This document shows, one piece after another, positions 26,502-33,195 of a DNA stretch of 33,195 nt; positions within the stretch are counted from its first letter, which is position 1; each line of letters starts with the position of its first letter. The translations under genes were made by a program, and so were the position numbers. The notes below the pieces were generated by a model. That model was not told the origin of the DNA. It did no database searches and worked only from the letters and a program-made list of their open reading frames with translations. The DNA comes from Nitrospirae bacterium GWB2_47_37. GTDB lineage: Bacteria; Nitrospirota; Thermodesulfovibrionia; Thermodesulfovibrionales; Dissulfurispiraceae. The DNA lies in NCBI GenBank assembly GCA_001803635.1, contig MHDU01000050.1, positions 1 through 33,195 of the forward strand, in the 5' to 3' direction.

Positions 26502-26671
26502 ATATAAAGTGTAGGTCTGATTCAATGACTTTATCGGCAGAACTCTTTAGCCGCATGCTCTTATACCCGTACTCCGCATCGGCGGCATCTGTCTGATAAA
26601 GCATATATTATCTTTGCTTTGCATAACAAACAACACTTATAAAGGCGTTGAAGCAGACTTGCACTTTATAT
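26502..26671. repeat. Large palindromic element between divergent promoters
   Basis: Terminal arms of 18 bp lie at 26502-26519 and 26654-26671. Sixteen pairs are canonical and the other two are G-U on the plus strand. Nested inside are CTTTATC...GATAAAG (26529-26541 with 26588-26601, one bulge) and GCCGCATGC (26550-26558 with 26576-26586, 2-nt bulge). The 170-bp unit sits exactly between the promoters of the yihY-like and lipoprotein genes. It is not visibly homologous to the other elements in this window. Confidence 0.75.
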
Positions 26672-26684
26672 CGGATATTCTGCC

Positions 26685-26712
26685 TTGCAATTCGGGCATG
26701 CCGTGCTATCAT
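26685..26712 (+). promoter_or_regulatory. Lipoprotein gene promoter, near-leaderless
   Basis: TTGCAA (26685-26690), a 16-bp spacer and TATCAT (26707-26712) with a TGC extension form the promoter. The ATG at 26719 is 6 nt after the -10 and no Shine-Dalgarno is present. Confidence 0.6.
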
Positions 26713-26718
26713 TATAGT

Positions 26719-27237
26719 ATGAGATACAGAGCGGCTTTTATATCCATCTTAGTATTAGTATTTCTCGCTTCCTGCGTAACGAACAGGTTCATCAGGACAG
26801 AGCCGTCAGAATATAAAGAGCTTGCCGGAAACTTTACCCTCATCCTCTACGGCAGCAGGCATTTAAATGACATAGAGACCGTAGTTATCCTCGATATGGA
26901 AGGGGACAAATACAGCTTTGAGCCTTATGCTCCCGAATTCGACTATAAGATAAAAAAAGGCGTTCCCGCAAAAGAAGCGCTTAAAGAGGCCGAACACTTC
27001 GTAAGCCGGCACAGCTCGTTTCATCGCACTCAGTTGAGCAGGATAATCGATGAAAAAGGCGTTGCGATAGGGTATGAAATGAGGCCTTTATACTACCCCC
27101 TTGCATTCGGTGTTTCCGACGTCCTCGATGTCTATTATATAAAGGAGGGCGATAAGATAACCGTCAGGATAAAGCTTATACCGTCCGTTGAGAGAATGCT
27201 TTTTGACGGCGACGGTTTCAAATTAGGGGACAATTAG
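26719..27237 (+). CDS. Putative lipoprotein of unknown function
   Basis: This 172-residue protein begins with a lipoprotein signal peptide ending in the lipobox LASC, with Cys19 as the predicted lipidated residue. The mature part is soluble and mixed alpha/beta with many charged residues, and no known domain is recognised. I chose the ATG at 26719 because the signal peptide starts there and an extended -10 ends 6 nt before it; an earlier in-frame start would bury the lipobox. It is divergent from the YihY-family gene. Confidence 0.75.
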   Translation: MRYRAAFISILVLVFLASCVTNRFIRTEPSEYKELAGNFTLILYGSRHLNDIETVVILDMEGDKYSFEPYAPEFDYKIKKGVPAKEALKEAEHFVSRHSSFHRTQLSRIIDEKGVAIGYEMRPLYYPLAFGVSDVLDVYYIKEGDKITVRIKLIPSVERMLFDGDGFKLGDN

Positions 27238-27285
27238 ATTATCTCCGCCTTCCGGTGTAACCTGAAGTGCATTCACTGTAATCAA
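27238..27285 (+). pseudogene. Possible radical SAM motif remnant
   Basis: Directly after the lipoprotein stop, and in the same frame, the DNA reads IISAFRCNLKCIHCNQ. This contains a textbook radical SAM CxxxCxxC loop with its usual hydrophobic lead. The frame continues for about 25 unrelated residues and stops. There is no start codon or ribosome binding site and no further family sequence. It may be a decayed fragment, or chance. Confidence 0.3.
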
Positions 27286-27441
27286 AAAATATACACACGT
27301 CGCTTTTCCATATTTGTGCGCCTATTTTCAAGCATCTACGGCTGTTGAAGGGTTGAAAGCCTTGCCCGGCGGTGTATTGAAAAAGTATACACTTTTTTAT
27401 GTCGGGACGTGTAAAATAGAAAGAATACGCCTTTTTACCGC

Positions 27442-27457
27442 CGGCATTAATATTGCT
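27442..27457 (+). promoter_or_regulatory. Candidate sigma-54 promoter of the redox operon
   Basis: CGGCAT-TAATA-TTGCT matches the sigma-54 consensus TGGCAC-N5-TTGCW. The invariant GG and GC pairs are present with exact spacing. Transcription would start near 27468, with AAGGGGGG before the ATG at 27495. A TATATT at 27460-27465 could be an alternative -10. Confidence 0.5.
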
Positions 27458-27494
27458 TTATATATTCCGGACAAACTTTTAAAGGGGGGCGTGT

Positions 27495-28262
27495 ATGGAG
27501 AAGCAACGCATACTGGTCGTGGACGACGACCCTGTTATAGGCCTTAGCTGCAAGAGGATACTCGGAGCCGAGGGGTTTACGGTATTTACGGTCGAAGACG
27601 GAGAAGGCGCGATAGAGAAGGTATCGAATGAAGAGTTCGACCTTGTTATAACGGACATAAGGCTTCCGGATGTCTATGGTCTTAAGGTGGTGCAGGAATC
27701 CAAGACAATACAGCCCAAGGCGGACGTCGTTGTCATTACCGGTTATCCTTCCCTCGACGACGCGAAGGAGTCGATAAGGCTCGGCGCTTTAGAGTATCTT
27801 GAAAAGCCCTTTACTCCGGATTTCATGATGAACGTCGCCAAGAGGGTGTTCGATAAGAGGGGCTGGATATTAAAGAAGGCGTATATAGATCAGTTCAGGG
27901 ACTACGTGGTGCCTTCCTCTGAAATGGATAATCTTACGGTTTATTACAAAGACGGCACATGGGCCCGGCCTGTTCAGGAAGGGATGTGGGAGATAGGAAT
28001 AGACGTGAGGAACTTCCTGGCCGGAGGCCAGCTTCTATATGTAGATATAATGAAGAGCCTTAAAGAGGTCGTAAGCGGCGAGACCTTCGCCCAGCTTATA
28101 AGCGGCGGAAGGAATATCATCACATACGATATAAATGCCCCTATGACCGGGATCGTGAAAAGTGTAAACTCGCATGCCAATGACGCCATATGCTCTTTGC
28201 TGAAGGACCATTTGAGCGAAGGCTGGTTTCTATGGCTTGTCAGGATAGAGACAATCAAGTGA
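27495..28262 (+). CDS. Response regulator receiver fused to a GcvH-like domain
   Basis: In this 255-residue protein residues 5-120 form a complete receiver domain: acidic pocket Asp10-Asp12, phospho-acceptor Asp54 in VITDIRLPD, Thr82 and Lys104. Residues about 146-252 resemble glycine cleavage H protein (WEIGIDVRN, then NAPMTGIVKSVN and SEGWFLWLVRI). The lipoyl lysine of GcvH falls in a segment reading GGRNIITYD with no Lys, so the domain is probably not lipoylated and may act as a docking or sensing module. It is the first gene of the operon, preceded by AAGGGGGG and a possible sigma-54 promoter. No histidine kinase is present in the window. Confidence 0.85.
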   Translation: MEKQRILVVDDDPVIGLSCKRILGAEGFTVFTVEDGEGAIEKVSNEEFDLVITDIRLPDVYGLKVVQESKTIQPKADVVVITGYPSLDDAKESIRLGALEYLEKPFTPDFMMNVAKRVFDKRGWILKKAYIDQFRDYVVPSSEMDNLTVYYKDGTWARPVQEGMWEIGIDVRNFLAGGQLLYVDIMKSLKEVVSGETFAQLISGGRNIITYDINAPMTGIVKSVNSHANDAICSLLKDHLSEGWFLWLVRIETIK

Positions 28263-28278
28263 TTAAGGAGGATAGAGG

Positions 28279-29139
28279 ATGAAGGGAAATATCCTTGTGG
28301 TGGATGACGAACAGATAGTTTTGAAGAGCTGTGAAAGGATTTTGTCTCCGGAGGGATACGGCGTAGATACCGCGACTTCCGCGAAGGAGGCCCTGTCGCT
28401 GCTCGACAAAAATTTTTACGATCTCGTCATTACGGACATCAAGATGCCGGAGATGGACGGCATAGAGTTTATGAAACAGGCGAGGCAGAAGAATCCGGAT
28501 ATAAACATAATAGTCATAACGGGCTATCCTTCTCAGGAAAGCATAAAAGAGGCCTTGCGGCTGAGGATAATAGATTACCTTCCCAAACCGTTCTCGCCTA
28601 CGCATCTTTTAGAAGTTACCGCTAACGCTATCGAGTTGAAGAAAAGGGGAATAATTCCGGAGCCTCAGGTGGAGAATTATACGGAAGAGGTAGCCGTGAA
28701 ACTGGATGCCGTCATAGACAGGTATAGGCATAAGCCAGGCAGCCTTATACCGGTGCTTCAGGAGGCTCAGGAACTCGTGGGTTATCTGCCTCCCGTCGTT
28801 CAGAGGCATATTGCCGGGGGCCTTAAGATACCCGTCAGCGAGGTTCACGGCGTGGTATCGTTCTATTCCTTTTTCACAATGAAGCCTAAGGGCAAGCACA
28901 ACATAAGGGTGTGCCTCGGAACGGCCTGTTATGTCAAAGGCGCGGAAGAGATAGTAAAGAAATTCAGCGACGGCCTTAAGCTCGAAGTCGGGGGCATTAC
29001 TTCGGACAAGAAATTTTCCCTCGAGACCGTCAGGTGCCTCGGGGCGTGCGGCCTCGCGCCGGTCGTGGTGATAGACAAGGACACGCACGGCTCCATAAAT
29101 CCGGTCAAGACATTAGACCTTTTGAAGGAATTCGAATAG
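28279..29139 (+). CDS. Response regulator receiver fused to NuoE/HndA-type [2Fe-2S] subunit
   Basis: In this 286-residue protein residues 4-120 are a full receiver domain (Asp9-Asp10, phospho-acceptor Asp53 in VITDIKMPE, Thr81, Lys103). Residues about 130-286 are a complete NuoE/HoxE/HndA subunit. It has the helical start (LIPVLQEAQELVGYLPP), the VSFYSFFTMKPKGKHNIRVC signature, and thioredoxin-like [2Fe-2S] ligands Cys212, Cys217, Cys253 and Cys257. In NADH dehydrogenases and NAD(P)-linked hydrogenases this subunit partners NuoF/HndC. The fusion would let phosphorylation act on the electron-transfer complex itself. The gap to the preceding gene is 16 nt, and AGGAGG-type sites precede this gene and the next. 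Confidence 0.93.
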   Translation: MKGNILVVDDEQIVLKSCERILSPEGYGVDTATSAKEALSLLDKNFYDLVITDIKMPEMDGIEFMKQARQKNPDINIIVITGYPSQESIKEALRLRIIDYLPKPFSPTHLLEVTANAIELKKRGIIPEPQVENYTEEVAVKLDAVIDRYRHKPGSLIPVLQEAQELVGYLPPVVQRHIAGGLKIPVSEVHGVVSFYSFFTMKPKGKHNIRVCLGTACYVKGAEEIVKKFSDGLKLEVGGITSDKKFSLETVRCLGACGLAPVVVIDKDTHGSINPVKTLDLLKEFE

Positions 29140-29148
29140 GAGGAATAT

Positions 29149-29532
29149 ATGGCCAGACTTACGGTGGATGACTTAAAAAAGATCAAGGAAGAATATAAGT
29201 CTACGCTCACACTGAGAGAGGGCGGTTCGAGGGCGAAGATAACGGTTCACATGGGCACATGCGGCATAGCCGCCGGAGCGAGAAAGGTAATGGAGGCCGT
29301 GCTCGACGAGATAAATAAAAATAACGTTAAGGATGTTATCGTGACGAATTCCGGATGCGCCGGGCTCTGCAGCAAGGAGCCTATGGCTACCGTGGAAATA
29401 ATAAACGAAGCGCCCGTTAAATACGTTCAGCTCAACGAAGACAAGATACGGAAGATATTTAAGGAGCATGTTATGGAAGGCAGCGCGGTTCAAGATTACG
29501 CCCTTGTTGTGGGCAGCGAAACGGCGTACTAA
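29149..29532 (+). CDS. HndB-like thioredoxin-fold [2Fe-2S] ferredoxin
   Basis: This 127-residue protein resembles HndB of NADP-reducing hydrogenases: VHMGTCGIAAGARKVMEAVLDE followed by TNSGCAGLCSKEPMATV. Only three cysteines are present (Cys38, Cys70, Cys74). The position of the usual first ligand is taken by His34, or the cluster is held differently. The gene lies 9 nt after the receiver-NuoE fusion and 9 nt before the NuoF-like gene, the same order as hndA-hndB-hndC. It is probably an electron-transfer or structural subunit of the complex. Confidence 0.88.
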   Translation: MARLTVDDLKKIKEEYKSTLTLREGGSRAKITVHMGTCGIAAGARKVMEAVLDEINKNNVKDVIVTNSGCAGLCSKEPMATVEIINEAPVKYVQLNEDKIRKIFKEHVMEGSAVQDYALVVGSETAY

Positions 29533-29541
29533 GGAGGAGAG

Positions 29542-31425
29542 ATGGAAAAGTATCGCACAAGCGTTATGCTCTGCGGCGGCACCGGATGCATATCCGGAGG
29601 CAGCTTAAAGGTGAAGAACGCGCTTACGGAAGAACTTATTAAGAGAGAACTTCAGGATGAAATAAATGTAGTTGTTACCGGATGCAACGGGTTCTGCGCG
29701 AAAGGTCCCGTAATGACGGTCTACCCCGAAGACATATTTTACGAAAAGGTTACGGTAGATGACGTTCCGGTTATTATCGAAGAGCACTTCATTAAGGGAA
29801 GGCCTGTCGAACGCCTTCTGTATAAAGAACCGATAAAGAAGCAGACGATTCCGCTCATGCGCGATATCCCGTTTTTCAACCTTCAGGTACTGAGGGCTTT
29901 GAGGAACAAGGGGCTTATCGACGCTGAAAAGATCGACGAATACATTGCAAGGGACGGTTATCAGGCCGCTGCCAAGGCATTGACCGAAATGACCCCGGAG
30001 CAGGTTATAAATGAGCTTAAACGCTCCGGCCTCAGGGGAAGGGGAGGCGCGGGTTTCCCTACCGGAATGAAGTGGGAATTATGCTCGCGTGTTAAGGGCG
30101 ACAGTAAATACATACTGTGCAACGGAGACGAAGGAGACCCCGGCGCGTTCATGGACAGGAGCATTATGGAGGCCGATCCTCACGTGGTCCTCGAAGGAAT
30201 GATCATAGGCGCGCGGGCTATCGGCGCGGATAAAGGTTACATATACGTCAGGGCGGAATATCCCCTTGCGGTTCATAGGTTGCAGCTTGCGATAAATCAG
30301 GCAAAGGAATACGGGCTTTTGGGAGAAAACATTCTCGGCACAGGCTTTAATCTCGATATTGAGATATATCTGGGCGCGGGCGCGTTTGTCTGCGGAGAAG
30401 AGACCGCGCTTATGCGCTCAATCGAGGGCAAGAGGGGCATGCCGAGGCCTAGGCCTCCTTTCCCGGCGCAGAAAGGACTCTGGGATAAGCCCTCGGTGCT
30501 TAACAATGTCGAAACATACGCCAACATACCCCAGATAATACTGAACGGAGCCGACTGGTACAAGAGCCTCGGAACGGAAAAGTCCACCGGCACGAAGGTA
30601 TTTGCCCTTACAGGTGCCATAAATAATGTCGGACTTATAGAAGTTCCGATGGGAATCCCGTTAAGAAAGATTATTTTTGATATCGGAGGCGGCATATCCA
30701 AGGGCAGGAAATTCAAGGCAGTGCAGCTTGGAGGCCCTTCCGGCGGCTGTATCCCGGAACATCTCCTCGACACTCCGGTAACGTATGAAGATATCGTCCA
30801 GACAGGAGCGATTGTAGGCTCCGGCGGCATGGTCGTTATGAACGACCTCAACTGCATGGTGAGCGTTGCAAAGTTCTTCCTTGAATTTACTACCGATGAG
30901 TCGTGCGGCAAATGTCCGCCTTGCAGGATAGGAACTACCGTAATGCTCGATATCCTGACCAACATAACCGAAGGCAGGGGCAAGGAAGGATATATAGAAT
31001 TACTGCAGGATATTTCTCAGGATATAATCGCCACGTCCCTTTGCGGATTAGGACAGACCGCGCCTAATCCCGTTCTTACTACAATAAAATATTTCAGGGA
31101 TGAATACGAGTCTCACATAAATGAAAAGTGGTGCAAGACCGGCGTCTGTAAGGAGCTATGCACATTTTACGTAGATGAAGAAAAATGCAAGGCGTGCGGC
31201 GCGTGCAAGAGGGTATGCCCGCAGAACGCCATTTCAGGGGAAAAGAAGGTTCCCCATCGCATAGAACAATCCAAATGCATACAGTGCCGCTCGTGTTACG
31301 AGGCATGCAAATTCGACTCCATAAAAATAGGGCCGAGGAGCATGAGGGAAAAGCTTATGGAGACTACCGATCAGGAAGCGCTCAAAGAGATTTACACCGC
31401 GGCGATAGCAGCGAAGGAGGAGTAA
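29542..31425 (+). CDS. NuoF/HndC-type NAD(P)H-binding flavoprotein subunit
   Basis: In this 627-residue protein the N-terminal thioredoxin-like [2Fe-2S] domain has Cys11, Cys16, Cys48 and Cys52. It is followed by the FMN/NAD-binding core (LRGRGGAGFPTGMKW, CNGDEGDPGAFMDR, GAGAYICGEE-like GAGAFVCGEETAL). Then come an SLBB domain, the [4Fe-4S] site (ESCGKCPPCRIGT plus SLCGLGQTAPNP) and a C-terminal 2[4Fe-4S] ferredoxin (CKACGACKRVCP, CIQCRSCYEACK). This architecture is that of HndC/HydB in bifurcating hydrogenases and formate dehydrogenases, longer than plain NuoF. It oxidises or reduces NAD(P)H and passes electrons to its partners. It is spaced 3 nt from the next gene. Confidence 0.95.
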   Translation: MEKYRTSVMLCGGTGCISGGSLKVKNALTEELIKRELQDEINVVVTGCNGFCAKGPVMTVYPEDIFYEKVTVDDVPVIIEEHFIKGRPVERLLYKEPIKKQTIPLMRDIPFFNLQVLRALRNKGLIDAEKIDEYIARDGYQAAAKALTEMTPEQVINELKRSGLRGRGGAGFPTGMKWELCSRVKGDSKYILCNGDEGDPGAFMDRSIMEADPHVVLEGMIIGARAIGADKGYIYVRAEYPLAVHRLQLAINQAKEYGLLGENILGTGFNLDIEIYLGAGAFVCGEETALMRSIEGKRGMPRPRPPFPAQKGLWDKPSVLNNVETYANIPQIILNGADWYKSLGTEKSTGTKVFALTGAINNVGLIEVPMGIPLRKIIFDIGGGISKGRKFKAVQLGGPSGGCIPEHLLDTPVTYEDIVQTGAIVGSGGMVVMNDLNCMVSVAKFFLEFTTDESCGKCPPCRIGTTVMLDILTNITEGRGKEGYIELLQDISQDIIATSLCGLGQTAPNPVLTTIKYFRDEYESHINEKWCKTGVCKELCTFYVDEEKCKACGACKRVCPQNAISGEKKVPHRIEQSKCIQCRSCYEACKFDSIKIGPRSMREKLMETTDQEALKEIYTAAIAAKEE

Positions 31426-31428
31426 GAG

Positions 31429-33195
31429 ATGCCGATAGAGCTTACTATAAACGGAAAAAACATAAAGGCGGAGCAGGGAATGACCATTCTTCAGGCCGCC
31501 CTGAAAAACGATATTTACATACCTAACATGTGCTATGACAGGAGGCTTAAGCCCTACGGCGGATGCAGGCTCTGCGTTGTCGAACTCGAAGGGCAGAAAA
31601 GGCTTTTTGCAGCGTGTTCGACCCCGGCTGAAGACGGAATGATCGTTCATACGGAAACCCCGAAACTCGCAAAGGCGAGAAAGACGGTGCTCGAACTCCT
31701 GCTCGTGCATCACCCGCTCGACTGTCCTATATGCGACAAGGCGGGCGAATGCAGCCTTCAGGACCTTGCATTCAAATACGGGCCTTCCCAGAGCAGGTTC
31801 GTCGCGGAAAGAAAGCACGACCCGGAAAGGGTTGACGCGCCCATAGTAGAGAGGAATCCTAACAGGTGCATATTGTGCGGCAAGTGCGTAAGGGTATGCG
31901 CCGAGCATCAGGGAGTAGGGGCGATAAACCTTATAGGAAGGGGCTTTAAGACAAAGGTGAGCCCTGCCTTTGAAGAAACCCTGAACTGCGAATTCTGCGG
32001 CCAGTGCATAGACGCATGTCCTGTGGGCGCCCTCGGGGCCAAGCCTTACAGGTTCAGGTCGAGGGTGTGGTATATGGATGAATACGAGACCATATGCCCT
32101 TACTGCGGCTGCGGATGCACGACAAACTTGAGTCTCAGAGAAGGAAGGATAATAAGGGCGAGGGGTAAAGACGGCATAGGCATAAACGAAGGAAACCTCT
32201 GCGGCAAGGGCAGGTTCGGGTTCGATTACATATATTCCGAAAACAGGATCACCGCGCCCATGATTAGAAAGGACGGAAAACTTACTCCCGTATCATGGGA
32301 AGAGGCCCTGCAATATGTCGCAAAGAGGCTCGAAGATATAAAGGAAAAATACGGCCCTTCGGCCATCGGAGCGATAGGCTCCCAGAGATGCACAATAGAA
32401 GACAACTATATGCTCCAGAAGTTCATGAGGGATGTCGTAGGCACCGATAATATAGATTCCGGAGCGCGGTTCGGTTACGCCAAGGCGCAGAAGGCGCTCG
32501 AAAAGGCATACGGCGTAGACTTTATGCCGATAAAGTGGAAGGCGCCTCTCAAAGCTGACTTTATGCTTGTGGTGGAATCGGACATAACATCCACGCTTCC
32601 GGTGTGGGGGCTTAACTTTATCAAAGCGAAAAACGACGGAGCGACTCTCGTGGTAGCGGACGTGAAAGAGACAAAGCTCGCGCGGAACAGCACGCAGTGG
32701 CTCAGGATAAAGCCCGGTTCCGGCACCGTCTTAATGAACGGCATGATGAAGGTAATAATAGACGAAGGGTTATATGATAAGGATAAGGCTTCTGTTGTGC
32801 CGAATTTCGACGCGCTTACCGCGGGCCTGAAAGAATTCACGCCGCAAGCGGTATCGAGTATTACAGGCATAAGCGAAGACAGGATTATAAGCCTTGCAAG
32901 GTCGTATGCGTCTGCGGGGAAACGCCTTATAGCCCTTACTTCCAATATATCGGAAAATACCAAGAGCATAAATACGATATTAGCAGCCGCGAACCTCGCT
33001 ATTCTTATGGGCGACGATCCCGATACGGTTCAGGTGCCGGCCGAATTTTCTAATACTGCCGGCATGTGGATGTCGGGAGTAAGGCCGCTTTCGGGAGGCA
33101 AAGACGTTTATAACATGCTCTATGAGCCGGGATCGGTGAAGGCGCTTTATATAATGGGCGAAAATCCCATCGTAACTTTTCAGGACGCGGCAAGG
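31429..33195 (+). CDS. NuoG/formate dehydrogenase alpha-like molybdopterin-fold subunit (partial)
   Basis: The 3' end is cut by the window; 589 codons are visible. It starts with a [2Fe-2S] ferredoxin (Cys35, Cys46, Cys49, Cys63) and the His-Cys [4Fe-4S] site (His95, Cys99, Cys102, Cys108). Next are two [4Fe-4S] motifs (Cys147-157 and Cys187-197), then the Mo-bisPGD family N-terminus with a [4Fe-4S] motif (CPYCGCGC at 223-230, Cys258). Where formate dehydrogenases have CAR-x-(Sec/Cys)-His, this protein reads GARFGY. The catalytic position is Gly349 and the His is Tyr350, so formate oxidation is unlikely. It is best read as a NuoG-like electron-wiring subunit of the module upstream. AAGGAGGAG overlaps the end of the NuoF-like gene. 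Confidence 0.92.
   Translation, partial: MPIELTINGKNIKAEQGMTILQAALKNDIYIPNMCYDRRLKPYGGCRLCVVELEGQKRLFAACSTPAEDGMIVHTETPKLAKARKTVLELLLVHHPLDCPICDKAGECSLQDLAFKYGPSQSRFVAERKHDPERVDAPIVERNPNRCILCGKCVRVCAEHQGVGAINLIGRGFKTKVSPAFEETLNCEFCGQCIDACPVGALGAKPYRFRSRVWYMDEYETICPYCGCGCTTNLSLREGRIIRARGKDGIGINEGNLCGKGRFGFDYIYSENRITAPMIRKDGKLTPVSWEEALQYVAKRLEDIKEKYGPSAIGAIGSQRCTIEDNYMLQKFMRDVVGTDNIDSGARFGYAKAQKALEKAYGVDFMPIKWKAPLKADFMLVVESDITSTLPVWGLNFIKAKNDGATLVVADVKETKLARNSTQWLRIKPGSGTVLMNGMMKVIIDEGLYDKDKASVVPNFDALTAGLKEFTPQAVSSITGISEDRIISLARSYASAGKRLIALTSNISENTKSINTILAAANLAILMGDDPDTVQVPAEFSNTAGMWMSGVRPLSGGKDVYNMLYEPGSVKALYIMGENPIVTFQDAAR

Noticed and set aside
27340-27400. GTGTA...TACAC and AAAAAGT/ACTTTTT inverted pairs upstream of the redox operon
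   Set aside because: They are short, AT-rich and poorly spaced, and could easily be chance; not listed as an operator or terminator.
32461-32510. Selenocysteine codon in the formate-dehydrogenase-like gene
   Set aside because: The catalytic position is encoded by GGT (Gly), with no in-frame TGA and no SECIS-like hairpin noticed just after it.
1-33195. CRISPR array or prophage
   Set aside because: No regularly spaced repeats, cas genes, phage structural genes or integrase were found.

Overview
The window comes from a bacterial chromosome of moderate GC content with tightly packed genes. Gene content (an HspR-controlled dnaJ-clpB-hsp20 operon, NuoE/HndB/NuoF/NuoG-type redox proteins, a periplasmic c-heme chemoreceptor, an Fe-S type PurF) fits an anaerobic or microaerophilic organism. 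My inference is Nitrospirota (Thermodesulfovibrio-like) or a deltaproteobacterial-grade relative. No rRNA or other taxonomic marker is present to settle this.

Layout. 1-217: probable end of an IS21-like insertion (two 23-bp direct repeats), then the promoter of a secreted protein with four Ig-like repeats and an AMIN-like C-terminus (218-1987). 2075-7327: ftsY, converging on a dnaE-accA operon read on the minus strand. 7369-7510: copy A of a structured repeat. 7528-12356: an APS-kinase-like gene, a c-heme methyl-accepting chemotaxis protein, an isochorismatase-family hydrolase and uvrB, arranged as overlapping convergent pairs. 12403-14957: purF coupled to an M29-type aminopeptidase. 14966-15120: a second palindromic element. 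15147-17542: a small membrane protein, a Crp/Fnr regulator, copy B of the structured repeat, a DUF2892 protein, a zinc-ribbon protein, cutA and a Cys-rich protein carrying an in-frame palindrome. 17523-20381: hisD with a small basic protein, a TlpA-like thioredoxin and an unknown protein, followed by tRNA-Asn. 20532-25121: heat-shock operon dnaJ-hspR-clpB-hsp20 with a HAIR-like operator on its promoter. 25238-27237: a YihY-family membrane protein with a small membrane partner, divergent from a lipoprotein gene across a third palindromic element. 27495-33195: an operon, cut by the window end, encoding two unusual response regulators and a flavin/iron-sulfur NAD(P)H-oxidoreductase module.

Most notable. 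(1) In the last operon one receiver domain is fused to a GcvH-like domain without the lipoyl lysine. The next receiver domain is fused directly to a NuoE/HndA [2Fe-2S] subunit. HndB-like, NuoF/HndC-like and NuoG/formate-dehydrogenase-like subunits follow, and the last lacks the catalytic Sec/Cys and His. This looks like an electron-transfer complex with phosphorylation input built into a subunit. (2) Copies A and B of the ~130-140 bp repeat differ at paired positions in ways that keep the helices intact, including G-U pairs that make sense on one strand only. This argues for a conserved RNA fold. (3) At least five genes start 5-10 nt after a -10 box, usually extended (TGnTAnnnT), with no Shine-Dalgarno sequence, which suggests frequent leaderless or near-leaderless transcripts.

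Promoter, operator and terminator calls are by eye from consensus. Protein calls rest on motif recognition, not on database searches.
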